The translations under genes and the position numbers were made by a program. This document shows positions 50,171 through 61,974 of a DNA stretch of 64,000 nt, piece after piece; position 1 is the first letter of the stretch, and each line of letters opens with the position of its first letter. Below the pieces are notes generated by a model, which saw only the letters and a list, made by a program, of their open reading frames with translations, searched no databases and had not been told where the DNA came from. The stretch spans positions 42,914,358 through 42,978,357 of the forward strand of contig JAFMSR010000002.1 of the NCBI GenBank assembly GCA_022818135.1, read 5' to 3'. Origin of the DNA: Saxidomus purpurata (lineage: Eukaryota; Mollusca; Bivalvia; Venerida; Veneridae).

Positions 50171-51053
50171 TTAGTGTTTGAAATTATTTTTTGTCCAATG
50201 GCATTGCAGTATTTTTCAAAAATGTTGTGAAATTTATTTTGGTAAATCAGTTTTAACTATCTTTGTGATTCAATTAACCAATTCAATTGACTGCTTTTAT
50301 CAAGTTCTTTTGCGCATGCGTAACATGCATTGGTGGAGGCGTTGCTAGTCTGTGGCAAGTCAATTTCACATTAATTGAATGAGAATGTGAGGTCGTACGG
50401 AGATATTTCAAGGCGGAATATAATCTGTTTCTACAAAAATAAACGAGCAACAAATTAAAATATTCCCAATCATTTGTAATGATTTACTTCAAACTACACT
50501 TTAAAAACAAAACGAAAACTATGTACTTACTTTTTAATAGCAATTTCCAGAAATTAAAATAAAGATCATTTTCTTCCCATCATCTTTTTATAATAACTAG
50601 ACTTTTCACACAGTTTTGAACATTAATCACCAAAGCCTTACTCTTGACATTTTCACTGTTGGATTAGGTCATATTTAGCGCAGCAGCAGAGTGATGTCAG
50701 GGCGTAGCTAGGGACACAATCGAAGTACTCCCAGTTTTCTGTAAGGGGGTGTGGTTTTTTTAAGCCAAATATAATGTAAATAATTAGGAAGTTTAAAACT
50801 TATTTTATTGCACTTATGAAACATAAGTTTACCATTTGTGATTAAAAATAAACCGATACTGTTAGTGTACCCGAGTGGACATGTACCCCCTTAGGCACAA
50901 GTTTAACATCATTTTTAGGCCATTTAATTTTTTCATTTTTGAAATTCGAAGTACTCCCGTGAGTATAGGAGTATGCCTGGCTAGCGCCTGGATGTGTAGC
51001 AATGTGGGAGGGACTATTAAATCTATAAACAAAAAAATAATTTCAAACACTAA
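50171..51053. mobile_element. 883-bp MITE-like core, copy 1
   Basis: Ends TTAGTGTTTGAAATTATTTT and AAATAATTTCAAACACTAA are inverted over about 22 bases. AT-rich inside, with the phrase 'ttttgcgcatgcgtaacatg'. No coding frame. The second copy is 51174-52058. Confidence 0.6.
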
Positions 51054-51085
51054 GCTGATTATAATCATTAATAATCATTAATAAT

Positions 51086-51148
51086 CATTTACAAAATTAA
51101 ATTGGTCGAGCGGCTGCGCCGCTCTAGACCAATTTAATTTTGTAAATG
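51086..51148. repeat. 63-bp palindrome, copy 1
   Basis: CATTTACAAAATTAAATTGG and its inverse enclose AGCGGCTGCGCCGCT; a near-perfect hairpin with a GC-rich core in AT-rich arms. Confidence 0.85.
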
Positions 51149-52090
51149 CTTATAAATGAACACTAACCTATACTTAGTGTTTGAAATTATTTTTTGTCCA
51201 ATGGCATTGCAGTATTTTTCAAAAATGTTGTGAAATTTATTTTGGTAAATCAGTTTTAACTATCTTTGTGATTCAATTAACCAATTCAATTGACTGCTTT
51301 TATCAAGTTCTTTTGCGCATGCGTAACATGCATTGGTGGAGGCGTTGCTAGTCTGTGGCAAGTCAATTTCACATTAATTGAATGAGAATGTGAGGTCGTA
51401 CGGAGATATTTCAAGGCGGAATATAATCTGTTTCTACAAAAATAAACGAGCAACAAATTAAAATATTCCCAATCATTTGTAATGATTTACTTCAAACTAC
51501 ACTTTAAAAACAAAACGAAAACTATGTACTTACTTTTAATAGCAATTTCCAGAAATTAAAATAAAGATCATTTTCTTCCCATCATCTTTTATAATAACTA
51601 GACTTTTCACACAGTTTTGAACATTAATCACCAAAGCCTTACTCTTGACATTTTCACTGTTGGATTAGGTCATATTTAGCGCAGCAGCAGAGTGATGTCA
51701 GGGGCGTAGCTAGGGACACAATCGAAGTACTCCCAGTTTTCTGTAAGGGGTGTGTGGTTTTTTTAAGCCAAATATAATGTAAATAATTAGGAAGTTTAAA
51801 ACTTATTTAATTGCACTTATGAAACACAAGTTTACCATTTGTGATTAAAAATAAACCGATACTGTTAGTGTACCCGAGTGGACATGTACCCCCCTTAGGC
51901 ACAAGTTTAACATCATTTTTAGGCCATTTAATTTTTTCATTTTTGAAATTCGAAGTACTCCCGTGAGTATAGGAGTATGCCTGGCTACGCGCCTGGATGT
52001 GTAGCAATGTGGGAGGGACTATTAAATCTATAAACAAAAAAATAATTTCAAACACTAAGCTGATAATAATCATTAATAATCATTAATAAT

Positions 52091-52153
52091 CATTTACAAA
52101 ATTAAATTGGTCGAGCGGCCGCGCCGCTCTAGACCAATTTAATTTTGTAAATG
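52091..52153. repeat. 63-bp palindrome, copy 2
   Basis: Same as the palindrome at 51086-51148 with one base changed in the core (AGCGGCCGCGCCGCT), which creates GCGGCCGC. Confidence 0.85.
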
Positions 52154-53143
52154 CTTATAAATGAACACTAACCTATACATCATACTTCAAAATATTTAAT
52201 AAAATATAATTTATTTTATAGAAGATATACCATAAAATCCATATCCTTTTGTACATATCATTATATAAACACCTACACAAGTTAGCCGTTGTATACTTTA
52301 CCTCAAACATGCATAATTAGATCCGGGTTTGATACACGAGTCATATGACGATTAATTAAGTGGGTATTGCAGTTTTCCTCTCCACACTCGTTTGATATAC
52401 AAAATCGAACGTAATAAACTTTGAATATTGCTTTAGTTACATCACATTAAGATGACCGTCTTTGGCAACTTTTAGTGTACGTTCTTACCTGGGATCCAAA
52501 CACTTCGCCTTAAAACATTGTCTCGGAGATTACAGCAGCTTGGCAATCTACTTGATTAAAAACTTAACCACTGAGACAGTCGACTTTTCCATGCATGTAC
52601 ATGTATACTAAAACACTATATCCTGCTGCTATAAATATGTATGTTACAATTTAATGCCGAATAAAATATATGTTATGTTATGTTATGTTATAATCCAGAA
52701 CTAATATAAAATTGGAGTTTATTTTGCTGAAATAAAAGCCAAAGAGAGCTATTTTGACCAGTTTCAGCAAGCAAAATTTCGTAACATTTTGAGTCGTAAC
52801 TGTACATGTAATTCAAAATTGAGAAATTAAAAAATTAAAGTCACCTGCAAGTAGGATGATCCTGGATTTTAGGAACTGTTTGAAGTTTCAGGGATTATCT
52901 CTGTTCATAACATTTTTATCTGTCATCAAATATTTACAAAGTAAAATACTATCAAGTTTGTGCAGTTAAAAAAACTGTCAAAGTATTCGACTTGCGGACA
53001 AGATGATTATAATGTTTTCCTTTTATTGCCGCAACAACAAAATAACTGCAATGATGGAATGCATTCACATTGCAAATATCAAATAAAACCACCCAAAACA
53101 TCACTGTAAAGTTGAACAATATTTATCATTTAGTTAATAGGAG

Positions 53144-53344
53144 ATGCCGCGGAAGTGGGACGAACTATTTGACAGACGGACGGATGACAGACGCACGATG
53201 GATGACGAGTGGTGGGAGAGGTCACTGCGTGCTCAGGGTGAACTAAAAATACAGGAGAAAGTCAATTTATACGAATATAATTCAGTGCTAACTCGCGAAA
53301 ACCAACGATACACTTTATATAATTTACGAGAGCATAAGACGTAA
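53144..53344 (+). CDS. open frame inside the 6 kb element, not recognised
   Basis: 66 codons: MPRKWDELFDRRTDDRRTMD then a charged, helix-like segment. Very charged and GC richer than its surroundings, but unassigned. Confidence 0.25.
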   Translation: MPRKWDELFDRRTDDRRTMDDEWWERSLRAQGELKIQEKVNLYEYNSVLTRENQRYTLYNLREHKT

Positions 53345-54120
53345 CGGGAACCTTAGAGTTAGCGAAATAGTGTCGTGTAGCATCCTCATAAACGCATTCG
53401 TAAGTAAGGACTTACGATTTTTTCGATTTTACGGCCGCTGATCTCAGATTAGCAGGACATTTCTACCGTGCCTTGATCGGAAATCAGATATTTTACGTTT
53501 TGGAATATTTTTCATCTAACCTTAAAATGATTTTCCAAAAGGGTTGAACAATGTCAAAGTTTTCTAAAAAGATGATCTTAAAGTTTGAAGTTTTTTTTAA
53601 ATATTATTTCGATAGTTATATACCATGAAAAACATTCTGAATGATGTTCGGCTGCGTTACCAACTGTGCCAACCAGCATCGATATAATCTTGTCTTCCGT
53701 TTAGGCCGTTGTATTATTTTGTATATACATGTATACTCTAGCTCATCTCACAACGGCTGTAAACTTAATTATATGAATAGCACTGTGAAATAATAAAACA
53801 AATAATGCTAAATTAAGAAGATACATGTAGATCAAATGTATCGAATATTATTCAAAGTTTAGATGGTCATTTCTTTCAGTTTTGTTGGGTAATGTCATAA
53901 TTTGTTGACTTTTTTTCGGGACTATACAGAGGCTTACTACGTTTCTCGGTAAAAAAAAAGATGAATCCTTGGTTATATATACCTGGAGAACATCAATTAT
54001 TTGATCATATTTACATAGCAACGGGGAGTGTGGCACTTCCGTGTTAAAAAAATACAGAGAATAGAAATTATCAGTGACATGTTGTCATGAACTGAACGTC
54101 ATCTCTCAAACGTCGTTCTT

Positions 54121-54450
54121 TTGACGTTCAAGTGGTATCATTCACGCGTTATTTGTGAAAAATCTAGGACGAAGACGTCCTGTTTTTATTTCATTAATTG
54201 TGTTCAAATATCATTAAATAAACACTGTCAAAATTACATAAACTTTTACCGTCCCGATTTGGAAATGTTTTGTAAAAACGGCAAAAAAGCATTGAAAAAC
54301 GATAACGTTTCAAACGTTATTTCAATTGCTTTAAGCGGAATCATGACATGCTTTGTGAAAGAAGGAAAATGGTTTTTACTTGGATGTATAATACATTTTC
54401 TGATGACTTTGTTAGAATTTACAAAAAGAAAATATGTTACGTATCAATAA
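54121..54450 (+). CDS. 109-codon open frame near right end of 6 kb element
   Basis: Ends in TAA at 54448-54450, which overlaps an AATAAA polyadenylation-type signal (54447-54452). No recognised domain; a hydrophobic stretch (WFLLGCIIHFLMTLLEF) near the C-terminus. The stop/signal overlap suggests a genuine 3' end of an element gene, but could be chance in AT-rich DNA. Confidence 0.35.
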   Translation: MTFKWYHSRVICEKSRTKTSCFYFINCVQISLNKHCQNYINFYRPDLEMFCKNGKKALKNDNVSNVISIALSGIMTCFVKEGKWFLLGCIIHFLMTLLEFTKRKYVTYQ

Positions 54451-54729
54451 AGCTATATGAGATGATAACTTCATGACGGGATGGTTCCGGTACGCTGCCA
54501 CTAGAGGGCGTTGTTAAATGTCGTCATATGACGTCACAAAAATAAAAACTTTTAATTTTACCGACTAAAGGTAATGACCCACCTGAAGGCGTAACGTCCT
54601 TGTCTTTGAGACGCAGTTTTGAATATCTTCTCCTGAAAAATGTTACAAACACTCAGTTAGAAAAATAAAACACGGCGCCTTTGAAAATCCTCTCTCTAAC
54701 GTTATTCGACCCGAATTGTTCTCTCGAAA

Positions 54730-54927
54730 CCATAGGAGCTCAAGGTCGGGATTTTGCTTTTATCGGCTTTGTCTTTTTACATTTGTCTAAGAACCAAGCT
54801 AACAAAATATGATATATCTAAGATACGGGGAAAATAAGATCATCTTTTGTTTGCTTGGTTCTTACAAAAATGTAAAAAGACAAAACAAAGCCGGAAAAGA
54901 AATAATCCCGACCTTGAGCTCCTATGG
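54730..54927. mobile_element. palindromic MITE, 198 bp
   Basis: Arms of about 75 bases: CCATAGGAGCTCAAGGTCGG on the left and CCGACCTTGAGCTCCTATGG-like inverse on the right, with matching 'gtctttttacattt' parts; loop about 50 bases. It lies 146 bases outside the right end of the 6 kb element. Confidence 0.75.
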
Positions 54928-56645
54928 GAAATATGTTATATCTTGTGTATAGTATGAAGATATTCAATTGCATTTAGATGCAACATTTTCCCTTGACTTC
55001 TTTAATTTTACCATTTATCTTCGACCATTTCCCTTCGGATGTTTGAATGTCTATGATACATAGTATATGCAAAACATTTACACTCAAATGAGACACATTT
55101 ATGTTCAATACTTTTATTTACATCTCCCAATTAATTCTTCAAAGGGCCCGAGTGCCACATCGTAAACAGTTGATATAATGATGCGCTCCTCATGTAAAAC
55201 CCTTATTTCATAATTAAATGGATAGTTAACGTTACCATTTGTAAAAGAAAATTCAAGAAAATCAAACGAGTTTCACCTTATTGCGCACTAGTTTACTTCA
55301 CGCAATCATGATGTTAAATAGCACATTTTCCTATCGACTGCATGACATAATCGTAGCTAGTGTGTCATAATGATATACATGTACAACTATCCTTAATTTG
55401 TGTAGCTTTCTGGTCTCCAACACATGCAAGTCCCAGGACACATTTGCAAGTAACTCTCATTTTATCAAGAAAGATGTCTTACTACAAGAAATGACCTTCA
55501 TTTGTACCAATCCTAACTTTGCTTTTTAAATCGATAAATACATATAATATTACAATCATAGCGCATTATTTTCTTCAATGATATTGCAAAAAATAAGAAA
55601 GGCTTTCTGACAACTGTTTTACTTGAAGAAACGATTTGAATCCAAAAGAAAAGCATATTTCAAATGATCCGTTTAGAGTGAAAGGAACATGGTTCTATCA
55701 TTATCAGATTATACTATCAATAAATTTATGTTACTATATCAGTAAATTTAAAGTGATCCTGCGGCTTTAACCGGACTGATCTATAAATAAAATATATTTA
55801 CGCAATTCAGATGTACGCCCACAGCATGACATACGTGCATGTGTTTTGCTTTTTAATGTTTAAATTAAATGCATGTTGCTTTATAGCTACTTAGTTAAAA
55901 GGCTTCAGAAATATGTATTCTATGCACATAGATACAAAATATATCATTTAGAGTAAAAAATTTATGATGCATTTCCATATTAACAGCATCATTTTCACAG
56001 AAATGAGCTGCTGTTAACTATCTCATTTATAAAATGCGTCAGTAAAATTAATTTATAGATTTTTTGGTTTGTATCCGGGTTCAAGTTACAGCGCTATTTC
56101 TATGTGTTGCTTTTCTGTTGAAAATACGGTTTCCCAAAAATTCTTTTTAATAAAAGCACGGTTCAGCTTCATGTTATTTTCTCGGGAGAGATACAAGAAT
56201 ACGCGTATATGATTTGTGTGTAAGAAATGTGCTCCCCATTTCGCACCCCATAAAGTCTTGAAGTAAAAACACATTACCTCCGCTGTTCCTTATGATAAAA
56301 AATGAAATGTATGGAACGCCTTTACTGTCTTATTATGTTGTACATGTATTGTATTTTACGCGCGGCACATTTTCAAGAATACGAGTACATATTTAATTTG
56401 ACATGGTACATTGTTCATGACATGAAGTGCCTTTTCCGTTATATATGGTGGTTATTTAATAATATGCACTGCAAAAACTTGTAGATACAGTAGAATAACC
56501 ATTATATGGTGTGCAAACAACGTCATATGCAATACAAACAACATTATATGCAGTGCATTTGACATTAAATGCAGTCTATGGAACGCCATAGCTTACTATG
56601 GAACGTCATAGCTGCCTTCTATACATACTTCATAAATGATGATGT
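54928..56645. other. no gene seen
   Basis: AT-rich, only short chance frames. Confidence 0.45.
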
Positions 56646-56649
56646 CCTT

Positions 56650-56850
56650 TTGATGTATGGTGCTGTCAGTTTGATAAATGGTGCTGTGGTTTTGATAGAT
56701 GGTGCTGTGGTTTTTATAGATGGTGCTGTGGTTTTGTAGATGGTGCTGTGGTTTTGACAGATGGTGCTGTGGTTTTGATAGATGGTGCTGTGGCTTTGAT
56801 GAATGGTGCTATTGTATTGATAGATGGTGCTGTGGTTTTGATAGATGGTG
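56650..56850. repeat. 21-bp minisatellite
   Basis: Unit GATGGTGCTGTGGTTTTGATA, about nine copies with substitutions, open in frame because 21 is divisible by 3. Confidence 0.85.
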
Positions 56851-56859
56851 AGTATTTCA

Positions 56860-57885
56860 TAGTTAGAAACTGTCTCCTTATATATTTTTTTTATTTGTTT
56901 TACTGTAGGTATTATATATTGCCTGCAACTGAATTATCTGCACCAGTACTGAAAATCATTCGATTCATTTTATTCCATTAACTTTTCATCCTTTTGGCCT
57001 TTGAATTGGTTAATGTTAGAGGTAAGAACGGTTTGTATTAAATACAATCCCTTATGGTTTTTACTTTTATATGAAAAACAGTGTATGGTGATATTCTTAT
57101 TCTCACTTTTTAAGCGTTGTATTCATTTTTACCAGGGTAATGATTTCTCTGAATAAAGCTCTAAATGGTACTTAAGTTGTCAACTGCCTCAATTCAAATT
57201 CTCAAATAATCATTAAAAGAACGAAGTTAAATGATCCACGAGATGAATGAGATAACCCATAGATATTTGACCGTCTAGTTATGATGGCTATGTACAATTT
57301 AATACAGGTATGATTATAGAGACATCAATTTCCATATATAAAACAAACAAATGTCCCTTTTTCGCGTACTATTGCTTTCACAGGTATTGCACATCTCAAA
57401 GAAATGCGCATTATGGTCAAAATAGATCAAATTGACAAATAATTGTGTTGTGCAGTTTAAAACTGCAGAAAGGAGTATTTAGGGGGTAGTTTAGGACTAT
57501 CTACCCGAAAATGATGTAAGCATCAGAACACCAGAAGTGCTTAAAGTAAGAGTCAGCTACCTAAATGGGTATTGAAGTAGTATTTACCGTCCATAAAGTA
57601 TTTATAATATAAGGGAAAGCGTCAAGAAATGAAGGAGTCGTGTTTTGCTAATATTTCAGATCATTCAAGTCTTCAAATACAACATATAGTGGTAGAAAAG
57701 CACACTACAAGCAAGAAAATTCGCCTTGTGACATGTGTAAACAAACGACCTGACAAAGGTTTTGTTTCAATAACTTGAAATAAAAAACCGAGTGAAGCTT
57801 ATAAACAGTAGAGCCGAATCGACGTAATCTTTTGCCAGAAATATTCATGTAATACTACTTACCAGGTGAAAATGCTAGCAAGGAG
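56860..57885. other. no gene seen
   Basis: Unique AT-rich spacer between two minisatellites. Confidence 0.4.
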
Positions 57886-57889
57886 ATAA

Positions 57890-59035
57890 GTAGTACAGGG
57901 CGATGTGTATAGAGAGGTGATCGTCAGGTCGTAGGACAGGGTGATGTGTAAGAAGGTGTGATTCACCGGGTCGTAGGACAGGGCGATGTGTATAGAGAGG
58001 TGATCGCCAGGTCATAGGCAAGGTGATGTGTATGGAGGTGTGATTCCCGGGTCGTAGTACAGGGCGATGTGTATAGAGAGGTGATCGCCAGGTCGTAGGA
58101 CAGGGTGGTGTGTATGGAGGTGTGATTTACCGGGTCTTAGCACAGGGCGGTGTGTATGGAGATGTGATTCACCGGGTCTTAGCACAGGGCGGTGTGTATG
58201 GAGGTGTGATTCATCGGGTCTTAGCACAGGGCGGTGTGTATGGAGGTGTGATTCACCGGGTCTTAGCACAGGGTGGTGTGTATGGAGGTGTGATTCACCG
58301 GGTCTTAGCACAGGGCGGTGTGTATGGAGGTGTGATTCAACGGGTCTTAGCACAGGGCGGTGTGTATGGAGATGTGATTCACCGGGTCTTAGCACAGGGT
58401 GGTGTGTATGGAGGTGTGATTCACCGGGTCTGAGCACAGGGTGGTGTGTATGGAGAGGTAATTTGCCGGGTCGTAGGACAGGGTGATGTGTATAGACAGG
58501 TGATGCGCCAGGTCGTAGGACAGGGTGGTGTGTATGGAGGTGTGATTCCCGGGTCGTAGGACAGGGCGATGTGTATAGAGAGGTGATGCGCCAGGTCGTA
58601 GGACAGGGCCGTGTGTATGGAGGTGTGATTCACCGAGTCGTAGGACAGGGCAGTGTGTATGGAGGTGTGATTCACCGGGTCGTAGGACAGGGCAGTGTGT
58701 ATGGAGGTGTGATTCACCGGGTCGTAGGACAGGGCAGTGTGTATGGAGGTGTGATTCACCGGGTCGTAGGACAGGGCAGTGTGTATGGAGGTGTGATTCA
58801 CCGGGTCGTAGGACAGGGCAGTGTGTATGGAGGTGTGATTCACCGGGTCGTAGGACAGGGCAGCGTGTATGGAGGTGTAATTCACCGGGTCGTAGGACAG
58901 GGCAGTGTATATGGAGGTGTGATTCACCGGGTCGTAGGACAGGGCAGTGTGTATGGACTTATGATGCGCCGGGTGGTTGGACAAGCGTTGATGTGTGTCG
59001 AGAGGTGATTAGCCAGGTCGTAGGACAGGGCGTGT
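57890..59035. repeat. 42-bp minisatellite in two blocks
   Basis: Unit GGTGTGTATGGAGGTGTGAT then TCACCGGGTC then TTAGCACAGGGC (58130-58440) or GTAGGACAGGGCA (58590-58975). The outer parts (57890-58125, 58440-58600) alternate this with a second variant (GATGTGTATAGAGAGGTGAT). Long frames on both strands are artefacts of a unit divisible by 3. Confidence 0.95.
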
Positions 59036-59530
59036 GGCAAGAGATTATTTGGGTCGTCTGACATTTCAATTCTTTAGTTGTATTCAAGGCGACAGTTACG
59101 GTTATTTCTAGTTTACCATTTCTGTTTGAACTGCCGATTGGTTAGTAGTTTGTGACAGTGGTCAGTTTGTAAAACTGTTGATAGAACATATGGAACACAC
59201 ACAGTGTTACTATAAAGATCTCAGTTTGTAAATTAAAGGATACAAAACTGATACAGATGTCTATAAAGGTTATACTTTTTACATTATTCGGTAAAAGTGA
59301 CGACATAACCCTGATGACATCTGATATCATATTGTCAGAGCTGGATAGGAGGATAGAGGTGTACCTGCTAGCTACTTGAGACGAGAAACAGACCTGGAGC
59401 AGCGGCTCAGATTTGACCAATCTGAAACCTGAAAATATTGTTAATAACAAGTCATTTTGGTGGAACCTATAGATGGGATGAACGACTGGAGGAGACTTAA
59501 TTAAGAAAGGATTGTTTAACCATCGCAGAC
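59036..59530. other. no gene seen
   Basis: Unique spacer between two minisatellites. Confidence 0.4.
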
Positions 59531-61150
59531 AGTTGCAAGGATAAAGGCCGGGGGTAATGGTGTTTTCGGGTGAAGGCTTATATCTATCGGACAGTTGTAA
59601 TGATAAATGCCGGGGGTAATGGTGTCTTCGGGTAAAGGCTTATTTCTATCAGACAGTTGCAATGATAAAGGCCGGGGTAATGGTGTTTTCTGGTGAAGGC
59701 TTATATCTATCAGACAGTTGCAATGATAAATGCCGGGGGTAATAGTGTTTTCGGGTGAAGGCTTATATCTATCAGACAGTTGCAAGGATAAAGGCCGGGG
59801 TAACAGTGCTTTCGGGTGAAGGCTTATATCTATCAGACAGTTGCAATGATAAAGGCCGGGGGGTAACGGTGCTTTCGGGTGAAGCCTTATATCTATCAGA
59901 CAGTTGCAAGGATAAAGGCCGGGGGTAATGGTGCTTTCGGGTGAAGCCTTATATCTATCAGACAGTTGCAATGATAAAGGCCGGGGGGTAATTGTGCTTT
60001 TGGATGAAGGTTAATATCTATCAGACAGATGCAATGATAAAGGCCGGGGGTAACGGTGCTTTCGGGTGAAGGCTTATATCTATCAGACAGATGCAATGAT
60101 AAAGGCCGGGGGTAATGGTGCTTTCGGGTGAAGGCTTATATCTATCAGACAGTTGCAAGGATAAAGGCCGGGGTAACAGTGCTTTCGGGTGAAGGCTTAT
60201 ATCTATCAGACAGTTGCAATGATAAAGGCCGGGGGGTAACGGTGCTTTCGGGTGAAGCCTTATATCTATCAGACAGTTGCAAGGATAAAGGCCGGGGGTA
60301 ATGGTGCTTTCGGGTGAAGGCTTATATCTATCAGACAGTTGCAATGATAAAGGCCGGGGGGTAATTGTGCTTTTGGATGAAGGTTAATATCTATCAGACA
60401 GATGCAATGATAAAGGCCGGGGGTAACGGTGCTTTCGGGTGAAGGCTTATATCTATCAGACAGATGCAATGATAAAGGCCGGGGGTAATGGTGCTTTCGG
60501 GTGAAGGCTTATATCTATCAGACAGTTGCAAGGATAAATGCCGGGGGTAATGGTGCTTTCGGGTGAAGGCTTATATCTATCAGACAGTTGCAATGATAAA
60601 GGCCGGGGGTAATGGTGCTTTCGGGTGAAGGCTTATATCTATCAGACAGTTGCAATGATAAAGACCGGGGGGTAACGGTGCTTTCGGGTGAAGGCTTATA
60701 TCTATCAGACAGTTGCAATGATAAATGCCGGGGGGTAACGGTGCTTTCGGGTGAAGGCTTATATCTATCAGACAGTTGCAATGATAAAGGCCGGGGGGTA
60801 ACGGTGCTTTTGGGTGAAGGCTTAATATCTATCAGACAGTTGCAAGGATAAATGCCGGGGGTAATGGTGCTTTCGGGTGAAGGCTTATATCTATCAGACA
60901 GTTGCAATGATAAATGCCGGGGGTAATGGTGCTTTCGGGTGAAGGCTTATATCTATCAGACAGTTGCAATGATAAATGCCGGGGGTAATGGTGCTTTCGG
61001 GTGAAGGCTTATATCTATCAGACAGTTGCAATGATAAATGCCGGGGGTAATGGTGCTTTCGGGTGAAGGCTTATATCTATCAGACAGTTGCAATGATAAA
61101 AGCCGGGGGTAATTGTGCTTTCGGGTGAAGGTTTATATCTATCAGCTGTT
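59531..61150. repeat. 62-bp minisatellite
   Basis: Unit GGGGGTAATGGTGCTTTCGG then GTGAAGGCTTATATCTATCA then GACAGTTGCAATGATAAAGG then CC; about 26 copies. A higher-order period of 373 bp (six units) is seen: TGCAAGGATAAAGGCCGGGG with 'taacagt' at 59781 and 60154. Minor variants gcaagg/gcaatg, ggcc/tgcc. Confidence 0.95.
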
Positions 61151-61970
61151 GCTCATGCATGACTTAGACGCTGCTTCACTATGGACCTCGCGCAAAAAAG
61201 AACAACGGAGGGTTGCAGGCCACAGTGTCAGTCGCCAATATTTGGCAAATGAGACCGAGATAGCGGAAACTTACCATCCTCAAGTTGGAAACTGATCGTG
61301 CCCAATGGTCGCCCCAAAGAGGACGTAGTGGGATTGCGCTGTTGGGACCCCTTTATGAAGACGTAGATGCTGCTGCATAGGTATCTGAAGCTTTTTATAG
61401 AAAATATTATGTCGCTAAGCCCACCGCATACTGTTCTATAGATACCTACAATTGAAACCACTTAAAATCACGGAGCGTACTAATCTATTCTATGAAAGCG
61501 TCTGATTTTATCTGAATAAGTAACAAGTGGTAAATTCCGTACAATAGAATAGTGTAAAATACTTATGATTAATATTTCATCCAACCAGCAGGGAAGATGT
61601 ACCCCTTTCTATTGATTAGTCACAGGTTGGTTTTACACAAGATTAAAATGTAGCCATAGTTTAAAATTTTATTGCAAGGTAACTTGATAAAGATAACAAT
61701 AAAAATTGACATGAAAAAATCATAAAAATATATATTTAAAATACCTAATTTATCGGAACGACCGGTTACATCTCAAAGAGGTAAAAAAAATAAAATAAAA
61801 ATATGTACTATTTCAAAAGACTAGTATTCGTTATTTCATTGTTGTAATATATTATACAATCTTAAATGTAAATGTTTGTGTTAATTGATAGTCAATTTAT
61901 CGAGTCAAATTAAGGGAACAGTTGTAATTTAAAATTGTGTCTGCAGCATTCCAAATATGTTTAAATTTCT
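61151..61970. other. no gene seen
   Basis: Unique spacer; 61155-61500 is less AT-rich than its surroundings but no coding frame is recognised. Confidence 0.4.
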
Positions 61971-61974
61971 GCTT

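Larger units (their letters stand above)
50171..52177. repeat. two nearly identical tandem copies of about 1003 bp
   Basis: Copy 1 50171-51173, copy 2 51174-52177, differing mainly by single-base indels in homopolymers (cttttt/ctttt, gggg/ggg) and a few substitutions. Each has an 883-885 bp core with inverted ends TTAGTGTTTGAAATTATTTT (50171-51053 and 51174-52058), followed by a short ATAATCATTA repeat and a palindrome. Confidence 0.9.
48557..54584. mobile_element. 6.0 kb DNA element with long inverted ends
   Basis: Left AGGTAGGTCAGTACCTTTCG and right (inverted) AGGTGGGTCATTACCTTTAG match imperfectly for about 160 bases, sharing 'gtaaaattaaaag', 'tttaacaacgcc' and 'gcagcgtaccggaa.cat'. Both ends have TGACGTCA-type words (tgacgtcacgtgacgtca left). 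Outside, 'ggacgtt' is also present on both sides, so the ends may lie slightly farther out. The family is not identified; only short open frames inside. It contains a 1.0 kb tandem duplication. Confidence 0.65.

Noticed and set aside
52110..52135. GCGGCCGC with nearby TCTAGA, suggesting cloning-vector sequence
   Set aside because: The same palindrome 1005 bases to the left has GCGGCTGC, and the arms are AT-rich genomic-looking sequence; a single substitution creates the site.
58012..59008. Long repetitive frames on both strands (about 140-190 codons)
   Set aside because: Products of the 42-bp minisatellite, open because the unit is divisible by three.
59516..60907. Repetitive frames with CNCLIDISLHP-type repeats
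   Set aside because: Readings of the 62-bp minisatellite; frame changes with every unit set, as 62 is not divisible by three.
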